Origin: Bacteroidota bacterium
GTDB lineage: Bacteria; Bacteroidota; Ignavibacteria; UBA10030; UBA8401
DNA: 7,393 bases
NCBI GenBank assembly: GCA_023229405.1
Contig: JALNZH010000190.1
Span: 1-7,393, forward strand
Direction of reading: 5' to 3'
In this document: one piece after another, positions 5,183 to 7,393 of the stretch
Numbering within the stretch: the stretch's first letter is position 1
How the letters are laid out: each line of letters starts with the position of its first letter
The notes under the pieces: model-generated
Told to the model about the DNA's origin: nothing
The model's database searches: none
Seen by the model: the letters and a program-made list of their open reading frames with translations, nothing else
Program-made: the position numbers and the translations under genes

Positions 5183-7228
5183 GTGAAAAAAACGATTCTT
5201 GTCTTTACCGTAGCAGCAGTGATTCTTTTTCAAAGTATTGCGTATGCAGGCAACGAACCTCGTATTTCGTTCATGCCCGTTCCATCGCATGTTGAATACA
5301 CTTCCGGCAACTTTCGCCTGGATGAATCGTTTGCCGTTGAATTAATCGGAAACGCGAATGTCAGACTGTTTCCGGCATTGACGAGAATATTACATCGCCT
5401 TGTCGGACGAACAGGGATATTTTTAACAAACGATTTTATTACCCACAATCCGAAGCCGGAAAACGCAACGATGACGATCTCGGTAGCGCGAGCCGGATTG
5501 CTTTCGGTAAATGAGGATGAATCATATTCACTGACGGTAACATCTCAGCGAATTACCCTGACTGCGGAAACCGATCTTGGTGCCATGCACGGATTGGAAA
5601 CATTTTTGCAATTACTAGATAACGATTCGAATGGATATTTTTTTCAGGGATGCTTCATTCGCGATGTGCCGCGTTTTCCCTGGCGCGGCCTGTTGATTGA
5701 TGTCTGCCGTCATTTTATGCCAATGGAAGTATTGAAACGGAACATTGACGGTATGGCTGCGGTAAAATTGAACGTGTTGCACTTGCATCTCAGCGAAGAT
5801 CAAGGATTCCGAGTGGAGTGTAAAACGTTTCCCAAACTCCATGAATTGGGTTCGGATGGAATGTATTACACGCACGAACAAATACGCGAATTGCTGGCGT
5901 ATGCCAATGCCCGCGGGATTCGCGTGATTCCGGAATTCGATGTACCAAGCCATTCCACCAGTTGGTTTGTCGGCTATCCGGAATTGGCAAGTAAACCCGG
6001 TCCATATGCTATTGAACGTCATTGGGGGGTCTATAATCCGACAATCGATCCGACAAAAGAAAAAACCTATAAATTTCTTGACGCATTTTTTAAAGAGATG
6101 TCTGGATTGTTTAACGATGAATATTTTCATATCGGCGGCGACGAAAATACGGGAAGACACTGGGATGAAAATCCGGATATCAAGACATTCATGAAGAAGA
6201 ACAATATTCCGAACAACCACGCATTGCAGGATTATTTTTTGGGCCGCGTATCCAAGATATTTCAAAAGTATCATAAAAAAATTGTCGGGTGGGAAGAAGT
6301 AATGCGTCAAAGTTCTTCCACCGGGACAATTATTCAAACGTGGCGCGAAGACAAAGTGCTGGAGGAAGCGGTACGCAAAGGTTATCACGTGATTGTCTCA
6401 CGGGGGTATTACATTGATTTGATGTATTCAGCAGAAAATCATTACGAAAATGATGTCATACCAAAAAATCTGCAGCTATCGGAAAAAGAAACAAAACAGA
6501 TACTCGGCGCAGAAGCAACAATGTGGACTGAATTTGTAACGCCGGAAAACATTGATTCGCGAATTTGGCCTCGAACAGCGGCGATTGCAGAACGGTTCTG
6601 GTCGAATGATAATGTGAATGATGTCCGAGATATGTACCGCCGGCTTGATGTGATGAGTTTCCGTCTGGAAGAGCTTGGATTAACTCACCAAAAAAACGGC
6701 GAAATGATGCTGCGCAGATTAACAAACAATGCGGATGTTGCTGCGTTGAAAACATTTATTGATGTCGTTGAGCCTCTGAAAGAATATCAACGTTTCGATA
6801 AAGGGAAAGATTTTGCATCGTATTCATCTTACGGCCGCGTTATGGATGCGGCAACAGCGGATGCCCGAAGCGCAAGAGTGTTTTCATGGCTGGTGAATGA
6901 TTATCTCGCTGATACCACAAAAAAACTGTTGCTGGATACTGTAGCTTCGTATCTGAAAATATGGAAACAGAACCATGCTGAGTTAATAAAAACAATCAGA
7001 ATGTCACCGATGCTTCAAGAGATTGAATCATTATCAAAAGATTTGGCTTCTGTCGCCGCGATTGGCAGTGAAGCTGTAGAGATGATTCGTTCAAACAAGC
7101 GAGCTGATGCCCATTGGGTAAAAAACAGTTTGGCGACATTACAAAAAGCAAAAGAGCAGCGGGGCCAATGTGAATTAATGGTGTTGGTACCAATTGAGAA
7201 GCTTGTAACATTGACTCAAATACAGTAA
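5183..7228 (+). CDS. Exported GH20 beta-N-acetylhexosaminidase
   Basis: An enzyme that cuts terminal beta-linked GlcNAc or GalNAc from chitin oligomers or glycans, using the substrate's own acetamido group. Start: GTG 5183 gives MKKTILVF..., a clean signal peptide of about 22 residues ending AYA, with AGGAG 5 bases upstream; the in-frame ATG 5138 would add 15 polar residues before it. Numbered from GTG (681 residues): the N-terminal GH20b-type domain spans about 25-160; the (beta/alpha)8 catalytic domain begins at FPWRGLLIDVCRHF (165-178), continues through LNVLHLHLSEDQGFR and VIPEFDVPSH, and has the catalytic Asp-Glu pair D320-E321 in HIGGDE. TMWTEF (446-451) and IWPRTAAIAERFW close the barrel. 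A helical C-terminal region of about 180 residues follows, with no obvious membrane anchor or lipobox. The protein should be periplasmic or secreted. It follows the ROK kinase by 55 bases and supplies the sugar that kinase and regulator would handle. Family and catalytic pair sure; natural substrate unknown. Confidence 0.95.
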   Translation: MKKTILVFTVAAVILFQSIAYAGNEPRISFMPVPSHVEYTSGNFRLDESFAVELIGNANVRLFPALTRILHRLVGRTGIFLTNDFITHNPKPENATMTISVARAGLLSVNEDESYSLTVTSQRITLTAETDLGAMHGLETFLQLLDNDSNGYFFQGCFIRDVPRFPWRGLLIDVCRHFMPMEVLKRNIDGMAAVKLNVLHLHLSEDQGFRVECKTFPKLHELGSDGMYYTHEQIRELLAYANARGIRVIPEFDVPSHSTSWFVGYPELASKPGPYAIERHWGVYNPTIDPTKEKTYKFLDAFFKEMSGLFNDEYFHIGGDENTGRHWDENPDIKTFMKKNNIPNNHALQDYFLGRVSKIFQKYHKKIVGWEEVMRQSSSTGTIIQTWREDKVLEEAVRKGYHVIVSRGYYIDLMYSAENHYENDVIPKNLQLSEKETKQILGAEATMWTEFVTPENIDSRIWPRTAAIAERFWSNDNVNDVRDMYRRLDVMSFRLEELGLTHQKNGEMMLRRLTNNADVAALKTFIDVVEPLKEYQRFDKGKDFASYSSYGRVMDAATADARSARVFSWLVNDYLADTTKKLLLDTVASYLKIWKQNHAELIKTIRMSPMLQEIESLSKDLASVAAIGSEAVEMIRSNKRADAHWVKNSLATLQKAKEQRGQCELMVLVPIEKLVTLTQIQ

Positions 7229-7393
7229 GCGATAAAGTTTGCAGAAATACATGAACAGTTAAGAACAAAAAAAAACACCAACCATTATTCGGAATAGCAA
7301 ATAATGAAATGAAAGGAGGCGGCATTATTTCCAGGTATTGAAAAAAGTTGAACGAAGTAAGGGAACAATTTATTAACAACAAAAGGAGAGGTT
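7229..7393 (+). other. Intergenic leader before a gene beyond the window
   Basis: AT-rich, with no gene and no convincing terminator: only a 7-bp stem, CATTATT (7283-7289) with AATAATG (7300-7306), lacking a T-run. AAAGGAGG (7313-7320) looks like a ribosome binding site but no ATG or GTG follows at useful distance. The final bases hold AGGAG at 7384-7388 followed by AGGTT, so a gene in the same direction very likely starts just past the edge and may belong to the same operon. Confidence 0.4.
7384..7388 (+). promoter_or_regulatory. Ribosome binding site of the next gene
   Basis: AGGAG, within AAAAGGAGAGG, with at least five bases after it before the window ends, so the start codon should lie within a few bases of the edge. 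Confidence 0.5.

Noticed and set aside
5615..6388. 257-codon minus-strand frame inside the GH20 gene
   Set aside because: It lies wholly opposite the catalytic domain of a clearly real gene and reads as low-likelihood protein; an antisense shadow.

Overview
The window reads as a chromosomal segment of a Bacteroidota/FCB-group bacterium, possibly Ignavibacteria-like. This is inferred from a Bacteroides-type ROK sugar kinase, a short ECF sigma/zinc anti-sigma pair of a type I recall from that group, moderate-to-low GC, and several starts with weak or no Shine-Dalgarno. The assignment is not proven by any single marker.

Layout: positions 1-420 are non-coding or decayed, with a cluster of hairpin repeats (1-150), a degenerate interspersed-repeat tail (141-240) and a doubtful 28-codon membrane micro-ORF. 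Positions 421-1747, minus strand, hold a compact operon transcribed as ECF sigma factor, then a small zinc-type anti-sigma protein, then a four-helix membrane protein of DUF6789 type. A 9-bp inverted repeat engages the start codon of the membrane protein. Positions 1748-2881 carry no intact gene. They hold a decayed plus-strand gene split by a 372-bp MITE-like element (2124-2495) with 18-bp terminal inverted repeats (16/18 identical) and a perfect 9-bp target duplication. Removing the element and one duplication copy restores a continuous reading frame. The promoter and a 10-bp operator-like inverted repeat of the next operon follow.

Positions 2882-7228, plus strand, form a sugar-use operon: a ROK transcriptional regulator (winged HTH plus sugar-binding domain), a ROK sugar kinase (glucokinase/N-acetylglucosamine kinase type), and an exported GH20 beta-N-acetylhexosaminidase. 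The inferred logic is that the GH20 enzyme releases GlcNAc (or GalNAc) outside the cytoplasm, the kinase phosphorylates the imported sugar, and the regulator senses it and controls the operon through the inverted repeat in front of its own gene. A strong ribosome binding site at the right edge (7384-7388) indicates that another gene starts just outside the window.

The most notable discovery is the small mobile element and the interrupted gene it reveals. I did not find a convincing new multi-gene system; the coding content is otherwise of recognisable families.
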